Part shown: positions 1 to 11,366 of the stretch, piece by piece
Layout of the letters: every line of letters starts with the position of its first letter
Numbering within the stretch: position 1 is the first letter of the stretch
NCBI RefSeq assembly: GCF_048564905.1
Contig: NC_133016.1
Location: 5,030,001-5,094,000 of the forward strand
Source: Vicugna pacos
Taxonomy: Eukaryota > Chordata > Mammalia > Artiodactyla > Camelidae
Length of the DNA: 64,000 bases
Direction: 5' to 3'
Made by a program: the position numbers and the translations under genes
Notes under the pieces: generated by a model
Databases searched by the model: none
Seen by the model: only the letters and a program-made list of their open reading frames with translations
What the model was told of the DNA's origin: nothing

Positions 1-2145
1 AAACAAGACCTATTTGCTGAAATGGCAAGTATGGCGATCCCGCATAACGTTGCTAAACCAGGCAAGCAGCAGTCAATGAACCCTCCAGACAGAAAAGACG
101 TTTTAACACCGTTAAGAGGGTGATCTAATTCCAAAGAAATGTGAAATCACGTTACAGCTTAAGGAAACCCACTGGCCACGGTCTCATTTCAGGCAGGATG
201 ATATTAATCCTGCTGAAGTCACATAGCGAGTGAGGGGCCCGGCCCGGAAAAGATGCTCAGCCCTTGCGCAATCTAATGCACTGCTCGTTCTTTCCACATT
301 GTTAGTGTGTTTTAGAAACTTCATTCTGAGGGTGAAATTTAAAACCAAAACAAGAACGAAAAAAAAAAACCTCCCACCCTGGGGCTTTGAGGTAAGATCC
401 TTAGTTGAATCTAAAGGAAAAAAATCATTAGCCTGAGTTAGCAAAGGGTAACCCTCCTCTTTCTGCTCAGCATTTCCTCGCACTCTGCTTTTGATCATGG
501 CTAACAGACCTCATCTGCACTGTTTCCTTTAATGTTCCTCTGCCTCATCCCATCTCTCCTTCAACTAAGGAAGATTTTCAGGTTTTGAAAAAATCAAGCC
601 TCAAGCCTTCGAGGGCCAAGTAGATCAGTAACTAAGCGGGACACCTTATTAGCAGAGACGGCAAACGCCAAAAAGGCCCACAACATCCCAGCCAAGATTT
701 CAGTGTTCATGTCTTCTCCGAGTTACAAAGCCACCTCTGCTTTGTGGCCTAAATTGCTCTCCTGCTAGCTGAAGAATTTCCTCATTAGCATGAAGCTGTA
801 AAATATTAACAGAGGCATTATTATTTCTCTGGAACGAGACACCTTAAACAATTTGCTCAGTATATTTCCAGTTTATACTTCCTGGTTCATTGAAGAAACT
901 GTCTACCCACATAGCACTGGAGGTAAGGCAGAGAACCAGCCATAGCAACATAAAATAGCCAGTCACCTACTGAAGAGTAGGCTGTATTTCATCATGACGT
1001 CTTTTTGGACTGATACCCTCGATCACAAGTTACATGGGCACAATTATTCCCCAACGGCCGCAAGACTTCCTGAAATGTTTGCAAGGCTTCCACATTCACC
1101 GTCTTGACAGGTTATTTGTCTCCTATCGAGTTGTCCAAATATGTTTTGCCATGTATGAATTATTCCAAATATTATGAAAATAAATAAGACATATCAGGTT
1201 TTTGAAAGCATCACATTTTATCTACCCCAAAGGCCAAATTCAGAAGAAAATATCTTCAGTAAAACTGAACATGTTTTTCCCCAATTTTTTTTTTTTTTGC
1301 AGCTCCTGCCTTCAACAGAGACAAGCTTTGTTGGTCTCAATAAATATGTAATGTACCAAACAGAATTTAAGAGAACAGACTGAAGTTCACTCAAACATTA
1401 ATTTAAAGGTTCAAGCTTATCAGATTCTAAAACGTTAACAAAAATGTTCTGCTACAGAGTATTTTCCTTAGCTTCACAATTTTAACAAGGAATGGAAATC
1501 CATCCTGTAATGTATGCAGAAGGCCTATAAACGCAGCCTCCTATGGGAGGAGATTGTAGACCAAGTAGACTGCTAAGTTTGTTGTGAAAATAGATTGTAT
1601 TGGAGGCTCCCAATACCATGTTAGAAATCTTAATGAACATTAACCAGAAATTCACACTTTTTAGTTTGTTTTCTATCAGACAATGCAAATCAGTTCTGTC
1701 AACAGACTTGGAGATGATTCTCCTTTACAGCCAACATCTTCCTTTCTAGGAAAAGTTAGGCACATAAATTCATGAGACCATTTCACATTCTTATTACTTA
1801 AATGCACCTCCTAGCAATGGACTGCACCAAGTACTTCATGGGGAGGTTAAACCCTCCGAATTTCAAGAAAATCACAACAGATATCATGTACTAGTCATGC
1901 GATTCAATGCCTGACTTGAAACAGCCAGTGGAAGGCAGCTAATAAAACAGCCACACATGAGGACCAAAAAACCACAAACAGCAACTATTCTATCAAAGGC
2001 CAACATCGTAAGATTCAAAAGAAATACTTCAAAGGAAATTCATTGTCATCAAAATTAAGTAAGCCATTCTAACTTTTGCAGTCCTCCTTTCTTAAAGAAA
2101 AAGTATACTGGATGCAAAATAAACCACAAACATTGTCTAACTTAC
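1..2145. other. Unique non-coding stretch, no gene recognised
   Basis: This stretch is AT-rich with scattered A and T runs (near 360 and 1285). I see no recognisable repeat family and no convincing coding frame. The open frames here are short, overlap on both strands and resemble no protein I know. The 700-900 segment has the mixed, repeat-free look of possible conserved non-coding DNA, but that is only an impression. Confidence 0.5.
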
Positions 2146-2258
2146 CACATCGTCGCTCAAAGAGGAACACCAGTTGCAGAAAGCTGATGCTTGTCCACAC
2201 GCTGCCATCAACAGAAGCCAGCTCAGAAGCCCCAATTCCTGAGTATGAAATGTCCCAT
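2146..2258 (-). other. Possible internal exon of an unidentified gene
   Basis: Read on the minus strand, a pyrimidine-rich tract ends in TTCTTTTTGCAG and is followed by 113 nt. These end in GATGTG directly before a strong donor, GTAAGT. Two of the three frames are open throughout. One frame starts after 1 nt and leaves 1 nt over, reading WDISYSGIGASELASVDG and on to a hydrophobic stretch ending FLFERRC. The other frame starts after 2 nt and ends exactly on a codon, with a leucine-rich segment LLSWLLLMAACG. The third frame stops after 11 codons. I do not recognise either peptide and name no gene. No partner exon with matching phase was found in the window, which is compatible with large introns but is not proof. 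Splice-like pairs of this size also arise by chance. Confidence 0.33.
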
Positions 2259-2397
2259 CTGCAAAAAGAAGTTCAAACATTCACAATTATTTCTAATATG
2301 TAGACGTATTTCTAGTACATATGCACATCTGTAATATATACATATTAGAAACACATATACATATGTATAAATATTATATATAAACAAGAATTACTCT

Positions 2398-2592
2398 ATG
2401 TGTATAAAATAGATTAAAAAACAAATTTCTTTGGTATAGCACAGGGAACTATATTCAATATCTTGTAGTAACCTATAATGAAAAAGAACATGAAAACAAA
2501 TATATGTATGTATATGTAAGACTGAAACATTATGCTGTACACCAGAAATGGACACATTGTAACTAACTGTACTTCATTAAAAAAAAAACAAT
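2398..2592 (+). mobile_element. L1 LINE, 3' end only (5'-truncated)
   Basis: The block contains the hallmark 3' UTR of cetartiodactyl L1s: 'tatagcacagggaactatat', then 'tcaatatcttgtagtaacct', a 'gctgtacaccagaaatg' segment, an 'acttcatt' end and an A-run. Only about 195 bp remain, so the copy is 5'-truncated and non-coding. A close relative in the same orientation lies at 36155-36359. Confidence 0.85.
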
Positions 2593-4871
2593 TATTCTGT
2601 GGATGACGGAAACAATGAAACATAGGAACTGAAAATTTTTATTAAATGTCTTTGGCTTTTCTGGTAATAGTCAAGTCTTAATGAAATCTATTAAAACGTA
2701 CCTAGGGAAAGAAATTGTTTTAAATGCACTACTTAGGAGTTTTGAAAACATCACGATATTACTAAAATAAAAATTTTAAGAAAAATTATCTCGTTTAATA
2801 TTGTCTCAATGAGTGAGCACAGAGCTGCTCCCAGGACACTGATATCGAAGGACTGTAATGAAAATTTAAAGTCATGACTTTGTACAATGGGGAGTCCCTT
2901 TTCAGTGCAGGTTCAATACTTATGAATCATCCTAACGAGGCAAGGAGGACAAAGTAAACTCATCTTTTGTCCTGTCAAGAGGGCTCTCATGTGGGTAGAG
3001 GATGGACATATGGAAACACACACACACACACACACACACACCTGCATGCAGTACAGAGCAGTTCACATAGGTAGGGAGCGGACGGGGAGGCAAAGAGGCA
3101 CATCTTTCTCACACTGAACAAGTGAAACAAGCATCCAGCCTGTTACGCAGCGTTTCAGAGACAAGCAAGGTCCAAGGTAAAGGGAGCTTTGAGTCATTTC
3201 AGATTCAGACACTAAGAACTAGACTCGAGTGAAAAATCATTCAAACTCAGCACCGACAGCCCTGGGATGATGCTGAAGGCAGAAGTCTTTTGATTTAAAC
3301 TAAAATCGAGACTCAACTCACTGAAGTGTGAGCTCAGCCTCTTGGAGAGGAGGGACCAGAAGTGGCCACAGAAAGCTGATGACTAAGGACAGTCAAGCCT
3401 CTATTAACTATAAACTAACTTTTTAAATGACTATTCATTTCCCTAAGTTCAGCTCTATAGAGTATATCATTTTATCCCTACAATTTGAGTTTTAATACTT
3501 CCCCCCCACAACCCCCGTGTACCCATGCCCATGCCTGTGTACCTGCTCTTCCAGCCCAGGTGCTGCTGCTTAGGATGGGCGAGTAAGTAAGGGATTCTTC
3601 AAGGCAACATCTGCCTTCTTCAGGATGCCACACCCACACAGGTGTCCTGCTACCATTACACTAGTCATTGCAAGTCTTATTATTACTGCCACCTCGTGTG
3701 AATTTACGGGAGTGGGTGGTAAGGCTCACCCTGTGTTCGGCAGGGGACGCGGGACCTGCTTCACTGTGCTGGCCGTCCTGAGAAGCAGCACGGTGGGTCG
3801 GGGGGGATCAACAAGATTGCACACCCCACCCCCACCCTACAGCTTGCTCATCCTTGATCCAGAACACAGAACCACCCCACCTACAAGGCAATGTTTTCAC
3901 ACTAGGAATATGGAATCTCTTGGTACACAGGACGAAAGACGCCGTCACGCTGAATTTTAAACGAGACCCTGTTCCATTTCTCTCCGCCACCCTCTAGCCT
4001 TAGGCCCTTGGGTTGAGGACTACAGGCAGAGGTGAAGAGCAAGGCCCCCGAGTCAGCCACACCCTCCTCACACCTGCTTCACGCCCTCCACCAACATCTA
4101 CCTTAGTTCCCTTCAATGAAGATCAGAACAGGAGCCCCACAGATTTGTCGGGAAGTTTGGATGCAAACACTTTCCAACAGATTTTAAAAAGCATTCCAGG
4201 TCAATTGAAACGGAGTTATGGTCTCCACTTGGTTAATAAAATGCACAGTCCTTTTAAAAATTATTTGTTCTAAGACAGTTTTAAAACTTGAGGGGAAAAC
4301 TCCGAGATAAATAGTACCGGAGTGTGTCTATGCTGTACAGCAAGAAAGATCATCTCCCTCCGTGGCTGCAGAGATGAGCGTCACTGTGCTCCTTTTAGGC
4401 ACTTTTTGGTATTTATTAATGCCCAATAAAATATTAATCACAAGAGAAATAGGGGTTTGGTTCAGAAGTGTTCTGTGCACCACACTGAGCAGACTGGTCA
4501 CATGCAAACAATCTGACAGGACATTAACAAAGGCTCTACTCTTGTGAGTTGAATTCTTTTACTAAACAAAGCAAGGGCTTACTTCCAAAGAAATTTTGAC
4601 TCTGGCGAGCCTATTTAATCCCTGAGAAACTTGCTTTTATTAATGTTGGTGACATCTTTCAAAGGGCACACTTTTCGCCACTTGTATTTACCCTTCATTT
4701 TAAAGCAAGAATATTCATGATAAATCCAGTGACAATACTTCTTCTTAATCATGAAGCCTGTTCAGACTCTTGACATAAGGTGATGCTTTGGGAGGTTATA
4801 GTTAGACTTTGTGAAGTGTGGATAATTGAGAAAGTGCATCTAGTATTTTCGTTTGTGTTTTCAATTTTGCC
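2593..4871. other. Unique stretch, no gene recognised
   Basis: Apart from the CA microsatellite at 3016-3041, nothing here is recognisable. The 3600-4120 part is GC-richer and carries short open frames on both strands that look like chance. No repeat consensus was recognised. Confidence 0.45.
3016..3041. repeat. (AC)13 microsatellite
   Basis: This is an uninterrupted run of 13 AC units. A run of this length is expected to be length-polymorphic in mammals. Confidence 0.97.
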
Positions 4872-5272
4872 TGGTGGGTAAGACTTAAGAGCCAGTTGCC
4901 TCGATTCCAATCCCGGCTCTCCAGCTCATTAGTTCCGTGAGCTAAGGCAAGTTCACGATTTTTTTTTTAATTTATTTACTGTATTATTTAATTATTTTAT
5001 TTTGGCAAGGGAGGGAGGTAGTTGGTTTTATTTATTTTTCAGAGGAGGTGCTGGGGACTGAACCCAGGACCTCCTGCATGCTAAGCATGCGCTCTACCAC
5101 TTGAGCTATATCTCCCCCTAAGTTAACATTTTTATGCATCAATTTCCTTATCTATAAGATAAAGGAGATAGTAAGTTAGTACATAATTCTATTCCAGGGC
5201 TAAACACATGTTAAGTACATGGAATACAACCTTGCACATAATAACTACTATATGACTGTTGCTGGCTATTAT
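4872..5272 (+). mobile_element. MIR SINE, near full length, split by a younger SINE
   Basis: The left half has the MIR tRNA-like and core signature: 'taagacttaagagcc', then 'ttccaatcccggctct', then a 'gctaaggcaagttcac' version of the 'gggcaagttacttaac' motif. The right half resumes with 'tcaatttccttatctataag', and a 'ttgctggctatt' segment marks the 3' end. The element is interrupted at 4957-5119 by a camelid SINE. MIRs are shared by all mammals, so this copy long predates the insertion. Confidence 0.8.
4957..5119 (-). mobile_element. Camelid tRNA-Ala-derived SINE (Vic-1 type)
   Basis: On the minus strand the element starts 'gggggagatatagctcaag'. An A box (tagctcaagtgg) lies at 5108-5097 and a B box (ggttcagtccc) at 5064-5054. 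After 'cagcacctcctct' come A-rich AAATAAA-like repeats and an A-run at the left edge. These are the parts of the camelid tRNA-Ala SINE: a pol III promoter, a short unique region and an A-rich tail, mobilised by L1. It is flanked by an imperfect 8-bp target-site duplication, aagttcac (4949-4956) and aagttaac (5120-5127), that falls inside the MIR motif. It is not a tRNA gene, since no 3' acceptor half follows the B box. Confidence 0.9.
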
Positions 5273-5343
5273 TCACATTAATATTCAGAATATGGAGGAC
5301 CACCTTTAGGTCAAGAATTTTTCCTGTTTGGATAAAGCATTAA

Positions 5344-5516
5344 ACAGAGAACACAAATCCTTGCCACTGTGAAGCTTCTATTTTAACAGAGCAGATAAAC
5401 AATAAACACCAAAAAAAGGGAAATATATATTAAATGAGAAGTACTAAGAAGGGAAATAAAAGGGCACAAAAGAGGTAACGTTGGAAGGTAATGACATTTT
5501 AGAAAGGATGGCTACG
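5344..5516 (-). mobile_element. L2 LINE 3' region, first part
   Basis: The plus strand reads as the reverse complement of the L2 3' end: 'acaaatccttgccactgtga', then 'agataaacaataaacac' and 'gacattttagaaaggatgg'. The L2 text stops at about 5516 and resumes at 6181, so the two pieces look like one ancient L2 split by an insert. Confidence 0.65.
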
Positions 5517-6180
5517 TTAAGTATTAAGCATTTGTTTCTCGGCTTCAGACTCACCCAGCTGGTTGGGACCTGGTAACGTGGGAGCTGGACTTGGTAAATA
5601 AATCACATCCCTGCTCAGCCGCTTCCTTGCAAAGCCCTGTCTGTAGGGGGCGCTAGAAAACTAAGACAGGAGGAGGAGGAAGGCACTTTCCACTTCCTGC
5701 TCACTTCCGGGTTCTACCGGGGTCCTTCCAGCCTCACTTGACCGCAGCAGCAGATGAGCGTTTCGTCTGAAGCAGCTGAAGCCCGTTTTCGTGTTTTCCC
5801 ACCACTTTCAGAACCAGTCTTACCACATCCTTGCTCCTGCCGGCTGGTGGCTCCTCCTCAGAGGTGCCCAGGCCCAGCGGATCCTTCCTCAAAGCTCAGA
5901 GACCCCACCCCAATCACCAGCACCCTCCCCTTAAAGATCAGGACAATGCGAGGCTCCTCCTCCGAGCTTCTAAAGTTTATCATCCCAGTCATCTCCTTTT
6001 TTCTCCAGCCCCAGGGAGGGCAGCCACTTCCTGCAGCTGCTACCTCGGTGGTACCTCAGTGTTCCCACTGGCTAGCACATCTTCCTACTTACCTAGTAGT
6101 TTATCTATTAAATTTTCTCTTTAAAAGCCCGCCATTGAGTTCTCTCTGCTGGAAAGAATGTGACTGCACGGTGGACAACA
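5517..6180. mobile_element. Unclassified ~660-bp insert splitting an L2
   Basis: The segment is placed between L2 text ending 'gatggctac' and L2 text starting 'aaggcttcactgag', which are adjacent in intact L2s. Inside it is GC-rich to about 6060, then AT-rich with 'ctattaaattttctctttaa' near the right edge. That looks like a polyadenylation region of an LTR or another transposon 3' end. I could not name the family or find a clear target duplication. An open frame of 147 codons (5754-6197, plus strand) crosses its right boundary into the L2 and is therefore very unlikely to be a gene. Confidence 0.45.
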
Positions 6181-6402
6181 AAGGCTTCACTGAGTAAAGA
6201 CTTGAAAGAGGTGAGGGAGGGAGCCCTACAGCTATGGAGGGAAAAGCATTCTCGAGGGAGTCGGGTGCAAAGGCCCGGGGGTGGGCCCTGCCTGGTCTGT
6301 GCGAGGAATCACCGGAACACCTGCGCCCCCGAGGAGAAGCAGCGCGGGTGGAAGGGAAGCTGAGACCTGAGGCTGACGGCAGGGGCTGGATCACAGAATG
6401 CC
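6181..6402 (-). mobile_element. L2 LINE 3' region, second part
   Basis: The antisense L2 resumes with 'aaggcttcactgagtaaaga', 'gaaagaggtgagggaggga', 'gggaaaagcattctcgaggg' and 'tgcaaaggccc'. These match in order the L2 region that follows the piece at 5344-5516. Together they make one old, diverged L2 copy interrupted by the insert between them. Confidence 0.7.
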
Positions 6403-9400
6403 TCACAAGGAGGGTGACCATGCCTTACCGTCAATTTAGACAATTTAGGAGATGAAAGGCAAACTGCTAGTAATTATGCTGAAATAACAGGCATTGCCTG
6501 GGAATGTTCTGGGCCGACTGACTTGAATGACCTTCCTACGTGTAAGTCAGTGCCAGGACCTCGGTTTTTATTTAAAGTTAGGTGTAAAGCTGTTTTATGG
6601 TATAGCACAGAGAGATGGCTTGCTCTAATTTACATTTTAACCACCCCCAAGAGGAGACTAGATATGTATTTTCTACAAAACACTATTTCTCAACTCATAT
6701 GAATTATTTAGCTATGATCTATAATAAATGTGGTAAAACATCCATGGGTTTTTGAGGCAATTTGAGACAAATGAAAACACAGGTGTACCAGTAAATTAAC
6801 CATGAAATCCAAGTGTGATCAATAATTATTTAAGTAAACGTTGGCTTTCTTTTCTGTTTTCAAGAAAATAATTAAGATTTCTGAAACTCTGGAGTTTAAT
6901 ATGTTAAAAATCCTTAGGCCTTTGTCTCTTGCAGATTTTTCCTTCTGTTTTTGAAATAGTATAAAGTATGAATTAGCCTACCTTATTTCCAGCTAATATT
7001 CATCACAGGAAAAAGTAAAGGTTAGAAGGAAAAAATCGTAGCTAAGAATTAACAGGGCTGGGATATGAGCCCTTCCCTGTCTTCAAAGCCAGAACTGTAC
7101 GTGTCTCACCAAACTCTGTGTATTAAACATCCTTTCTGGCTAATTTTCTGACCTTTTATTCTTATTTTAAACATTAAACATAAAACACAAAGAAAGGTAC
7201 ATGCTGTTTTAATTTGTTGTTGTTGGGAGAAAATCGGAACTTTTTTTTAAATGAGTGAAATAATTCCTTTGAAAACGTCAATAATCTTAATTCTTTTCTT
7301 TTGCCAGCAAAGGCCTATTTGTAGTCACTGTCAGTTCATTTCTCTAAGGTTCCTGTATGTGGCAAGAACAGGAGACTGGGGACCTTTGTTCCCCAGACTC
7401 CACAGCCAGTGGGGTTCCAGTTTGATTCTACTGTTGAGATGCTGGTAGACAAATGGCTCATTACACATGGAAATCAGTTCTGTGCATCATAGAGGAGAAA
7501 TACTCATCCACTATCTGGGTCATCCTGTGTCCTACCCAGGCTAGAAAGAACCTCAGTTCTGTGATGTTCTCCACATCATACGTACTGGGTAAAAGTTCTA
7601 ACCTATCCAGAGTAATGAAACAGAGATATTTCAGCTCCTGTCTTGTTTTATTTTTGAAGACAGTTTAAAAAAATCAGCCTCAGAGAAACAGGACATGTGC
7701 ATCAAGTTCAGGCTATGTTTCAAACAACAGCCTTGAGTATATTCCTAGAAACAGGATTGGTGACAATAAAGGACAGCGGAGAACTGAGCAAGATGATGGA
7801 GATGGAAAATTAACATCAGCGGGAATTCTGCTTCTCCAATTATACATTCAGAGTTCATGCGCTCGGTGTAATTTGTTTTCTGAATTATCTATTTCCTCTT
7901 AGAAGTCATAGATCCTGTTATATGAAACAAATAGCTGTGCTCACTTACAGAGCAGAACAATTAAATCATTGAATTTTGGGAGAAGGTCTACATTCTTAAA
8001 GATTTTTCCTAAAATCTATGTAAGATGTACGAAAACCATCTCTGAAAGATAGAAGGATTGGAATTTGTGTTGATAATAGATTCAATCTGCACACCAGGAT
8101 CAGACCCTAATCATCTTCCTGTGATGTTCAGAATGTTTGACGACTCCCCACGGACAGCTGAATGACAGTCCAGCATCTCCTGCAGTCACAACGGACCTGC
8201 TACCAAAGGATCCCAGCTTCTCATCTCTCATTCTTCATCAACAGGACTGTTTCTCATTAACAGAGTGGATGTCTTGCTGTTGCCTGAAGAGGTCCTCAGA
8301 TTCTCTATACTTTTTATCAGACTGATCTCAACACTCTTCACTCTTCTTTTCTGGGAAAGTTGCCAGGAGCTGCAGGTCTACCAGTGACCAGCAGTACATT
8401 AAGGAGGTTTCTTTTTGGTTTTTTGTTTGTTGTTTTACTTTTTGGTTTCCCCCCCCCCCAAATAGAAGGTTCTTTTTTTCCCCCCCAAATAGAAGGTTCT
8501 TCTGTCCCATGGAGGGTACGGTTTCACTTCGGAACTCCAGAGGAGTATGCTGTGAGTTGTGCAGAGGGGAGGGACACAGGTGTCCCCAGTTCTATCAGAC
8601 CCCCCAGGACCACACAGTCTTTTCTCAGAGCACCTTCCACCACAGTGTGAACTCGCTCTAGGACCCACTCTCCTCTCTTGCTTAAGGCTCCTACATAAAC
8701 TTGAAGGCATCTGTCAATCCAATGAAAGTATCACGGAAGTTTGTTTTTTTTTTTTAAAGCAAGGAGACGTTATACTTGCATCGTCACCAGCAATGAAGTA
8801 TGACACGTGAAATGACCCTCAGAGGGTGTCACCCCAACCAAGCTGTAAGCAGATAAATGAGTGGCGTGAATTGTGTCTAAGTACAGAAACAGGATCCCCC
8901 TAGACTTCAAACAGCAGACTGAAAACCACTTCACAAAAAAGTTAGTAAAAACAAGCAGCCACGTTTATATTTTTTAAAATATCAGCTCTTAAGGGCAGAG
9001 CATCAGAAATATCAAAGGATAAGCTCCATGAACTTTGTAATACTTGAACGTTTTGCTATTCATTCCCTGTGCTGGCCAGCCTCTTTTTTTTTTTTTTTTA
9101 AGTTTAAGAATTTAGTTTCATCTTTTAGAATACTTATGTTTAAGAGTTTCTTTCTATATTATTTTTAATGTCTTAAACATGCCAGCATAACATTTAGATA
9201 ATATTCATCAGTTATAAATGTTAAGGCCAAAACCTTCCCCTTCCTAAGGTTTCAATCTGAGTAAAAGTAAGGAAACGAAACAGTAGTACCTTAACAACAG
9301 TGGAGCCAGTGCCAACTTAAAAAACACTTGCACCCCGCCTTAGAGATCTGCTTTGATCAATCAGCATGTAACCAGTCAGCGAAACATTTAACCCAGTTAC

Positions 9401-9639
9401 CAAATTAACAACGCCAAGCGGAGAGTCACTCTTTTGTGCAAAGTACGTGTTGGGAAGATGACCTTCACGTGTGATGAAGCAGGTTTGAAAACCAGGCTGC
9501 GTGAAAGTGAGCCTCTCAACACCCAGTTCAAGCTCAGAAAAGAAGGACAGAGGCTTCCTGCAGCTGCTGTGAAATCGGTGACCGCCAGAGGCTCAGGGAC
9601 AAAGGAAGACGACGGGCTGCCCACGTGGGAAGTGACGGA
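6403..9639. other. Unique stretch, no gene recognised
   Basis: This stretch is AT-rich, with T-runs near 8741 and 9083 and the short tandem duplication at 8449-8500. The open frames at 7251-7668 and 8137-8810 look like chance. No repeat family or RNA gene was recognised. Confidence 0.45.
8449..8500. repeat. Two-copy tandem duplication, 27-bp period
   Basis: The word aaatagaaggttct occurs at 8460-8473 and again at 8487-8500, each preceded by a C-run. The two units differ mainly in C/T run length. This fits replication slippage beside a homopolymer. Confidence 0.9.
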
Positions 9640-10300
9640 AACGGGAAACCACCAGGGTCAACAGCTGGAAGAGTGAGGCGTGCGTGGCCACCAAAGTCCA
9701 AAGACTTCAACCAACTGCTTACCTCTGTCCTCCAGCAAGAGTTACAAGGTGCAGCAACTGCCTCTTTTTCCTCTTTAGCTTAGAGGGGAACATCGCAGCG
9801 TGACCATCATCCCGTAATTTTTACTGTAAATTTTACTGGCGGGGCATCCTCCTGAATATCCATGCAGTTTACTCCTACCTCCCGGGACAGGCGCTTTGAG
9901 AGAACGTTTACAGTCCTCGTAACGTCCTGATCACCGGGTCTAACTGACATCACGTCATCCACAGAGCGGACCAGAGTGATACCCTTCAGAATGTCACAAC
10001 GACCGAGGCGCCAGTGCACCGTCTTACGAGACAGCAGGACTAGTAACGCAGCTCTGGGGCAAGACCATGAGTGTGTTCTGCTCTCACCATTTAGAAGCAA
10101 ACTATTCTTAATCCTCCCTGATGACGGTTGCAGAGAAGAAAGCAGCTTCCAGATGAAAGGCCACACACGGAGCGGCAGGAGCTATGCTGATACATCTCGT
10201 TAAACTATCAGCACGTCCGACACAGCATCGAGAGAGGCCATCTGCCGTCGGACCTGCGCATGCCAGGGGCCAAGGTCCCGACCACCCCAACCCGGCACAT
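9640..10300 (-). mobile_element. Endogenous retrovirus fossil, pol (reverse transcriptase) fragment
   Basis: Minus-strand translations across this interval resemble a retroviral reverse transcriptase in the expected order. There is a segment like the conserved AFFS block, then one around the catalytic aspartates (ITLVRSVDDVMSV, followed by PGDQDV), then the segment after the active site ending VKFT. More distant similarity to the connection region continues toward 9640. It is a broken, non-functional fragment with several interruptions. No LTRs could be paired with it. The family cannot be fixed by eye: the aspartate block is of the kind seen in class I or class III-like mammalian ERVs. Its divergence suggests an old insertion. 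Confidence 0.6.
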
Positions 10301-10676
10301 TTCTAGGGGCTGGGTTTTCAGGGAGCAGCCTTGAGGGATGAGGTAACGTCTTCTCTGGACGGGATGTTCCCCCATCTTCGAATTCCTCAGCTGTGAGGCA
10401 AACTCACGGCTCCTGGAGAGCAGAGTCAAGGGATGGCTTCTTTGGCCACTGTTAATACAGCCATTGTAACACGTACAACAGCTTGGGTGCCTGTATCCTT
10501 TCTTTAATTTTATGTGAAGGGAAGTCTGGCACCTTTATTTTGTTTGCTCAGGCACAGCAACATCTAGATTTCAGGGGCTACCCCAGAACACCATTTGCAC
10601 GAGTTCCAAGTGTCCTTGCAAACCACCGAATCCTAAACCATGGAGTAGTGTCCTCGTGTTAATGATTCTTTCCTAT
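10301..10676. other. No gene seen
   Basis: The first part is GC-richer and may still belong to the fossil retrovirus. From about 10440 the sequence is ordinary AT-rich DNA, and I see nothing else in it. Confidence 0.4.
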
Positions 10677-11136
10677 TGTGGTGAACAGAATACTGGCTCC
10701 TCAAAGACGCTCCAAAGATGTCCTAATCCTTGAATATTGGGAACATATTACCTCACGTGGGAAAAAAACAAAAGACTCTGCAGATGCGATTAATTTTGGA
10801 TGTTTGTGATGAGATTATACAGGGGGGCCCAAAGTTATCACAAGGTCCTTCTGAGAGAGAGGCAGGATGTTATCACAGTGTGATCACAGGGTCCCATTCA
10901 GAATAGGAGAGGCTGGTATGACACTCAGAACCAAGAGCAAGGCCCAGAAAGTGGTCAACCTCCACTGGAGGGGCAAGTAAATCAATTTTTTCCTACAGCC
11001 TCCAGAATAAATACAGCCCTGCCGAGACACCTTAGACTCCTGACCTGAAAAATAACAAGGTGATTCGTACATGTGTGTTACTTTAAGGCAGTGCACTTGT
11101 GGTTACGTGTTACACCATCAACAGTAAACTAGCACA
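10677..11136 (+). mobile_element. ERVL-MaLR solo LTR (MLT1 type)
   Basis: The copy spans nearly the full length, from 'tgtggtgaacagaatactgg' to 'cagtaaactagcaca'. In order it shows a 'caaagatgtcctaatccttg' block, 'actctgcagatgcgatta', 'cccaaagttatcacaaggtc', 'ctacagcctccagaataa' and the terminal 'aaactagcaca'. This is the ancient MLT1 group of non-autonomous LTR elements, in sense orientation. It is a solo LTR, heavily diverged and inert, consistent with an insertion before or early in placental radiation. Confidence 0.82.
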
Positions 11137-11366
11137 CCTATTTAGCCTAATGTTTCTCCTTCCCTACTCTCAGCCTAACTCCCAAGACCTAGAATACGCA
11201 CTTCTTCAGTCCCTGCCAGTAAATGCCAGCCGGATCTGAATTCCTCTCTAGGTAAGGCTCCAACTTCTCTGCTCGCATTATGCTGAGACCTGGAGACAAT
11301 GAGAGGAGGGGAGAAGGGTTCTGGAGGAAGACAAGCATCATCTCACCAGACGATGTTATCAGAGAG
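11137..11366. other. No gene seen
   Basis: A short unique segment between the MLT1 LTR and the L1. Nothing was recognised in it. Confidence 0.4.

Noticed and set aside
1280-1345. T-run plus 'gcag' followed by AATAAA, looking like a terminal-exon acceptor and poly(A) signal
   Set aside because: The AATAAA comes only about 35 bp after the acceptor and there is no open frame or downstream GT-rich signal. Probably chance.
5054-5108. A and B boxes of a tRNA gene
   Set aside because: The sequence lacks a tRNA 3' half and continues into SINE body and A-rich tail, so it is a tRNA-derived SINE.
5754-6197. 147-codon open frame on the plus strand, the longest in the window
   Set aside because: It runs from the unclassified insert across the boundary into antisense L2 text, overlaps open frames in other registers and resembles no known protein.
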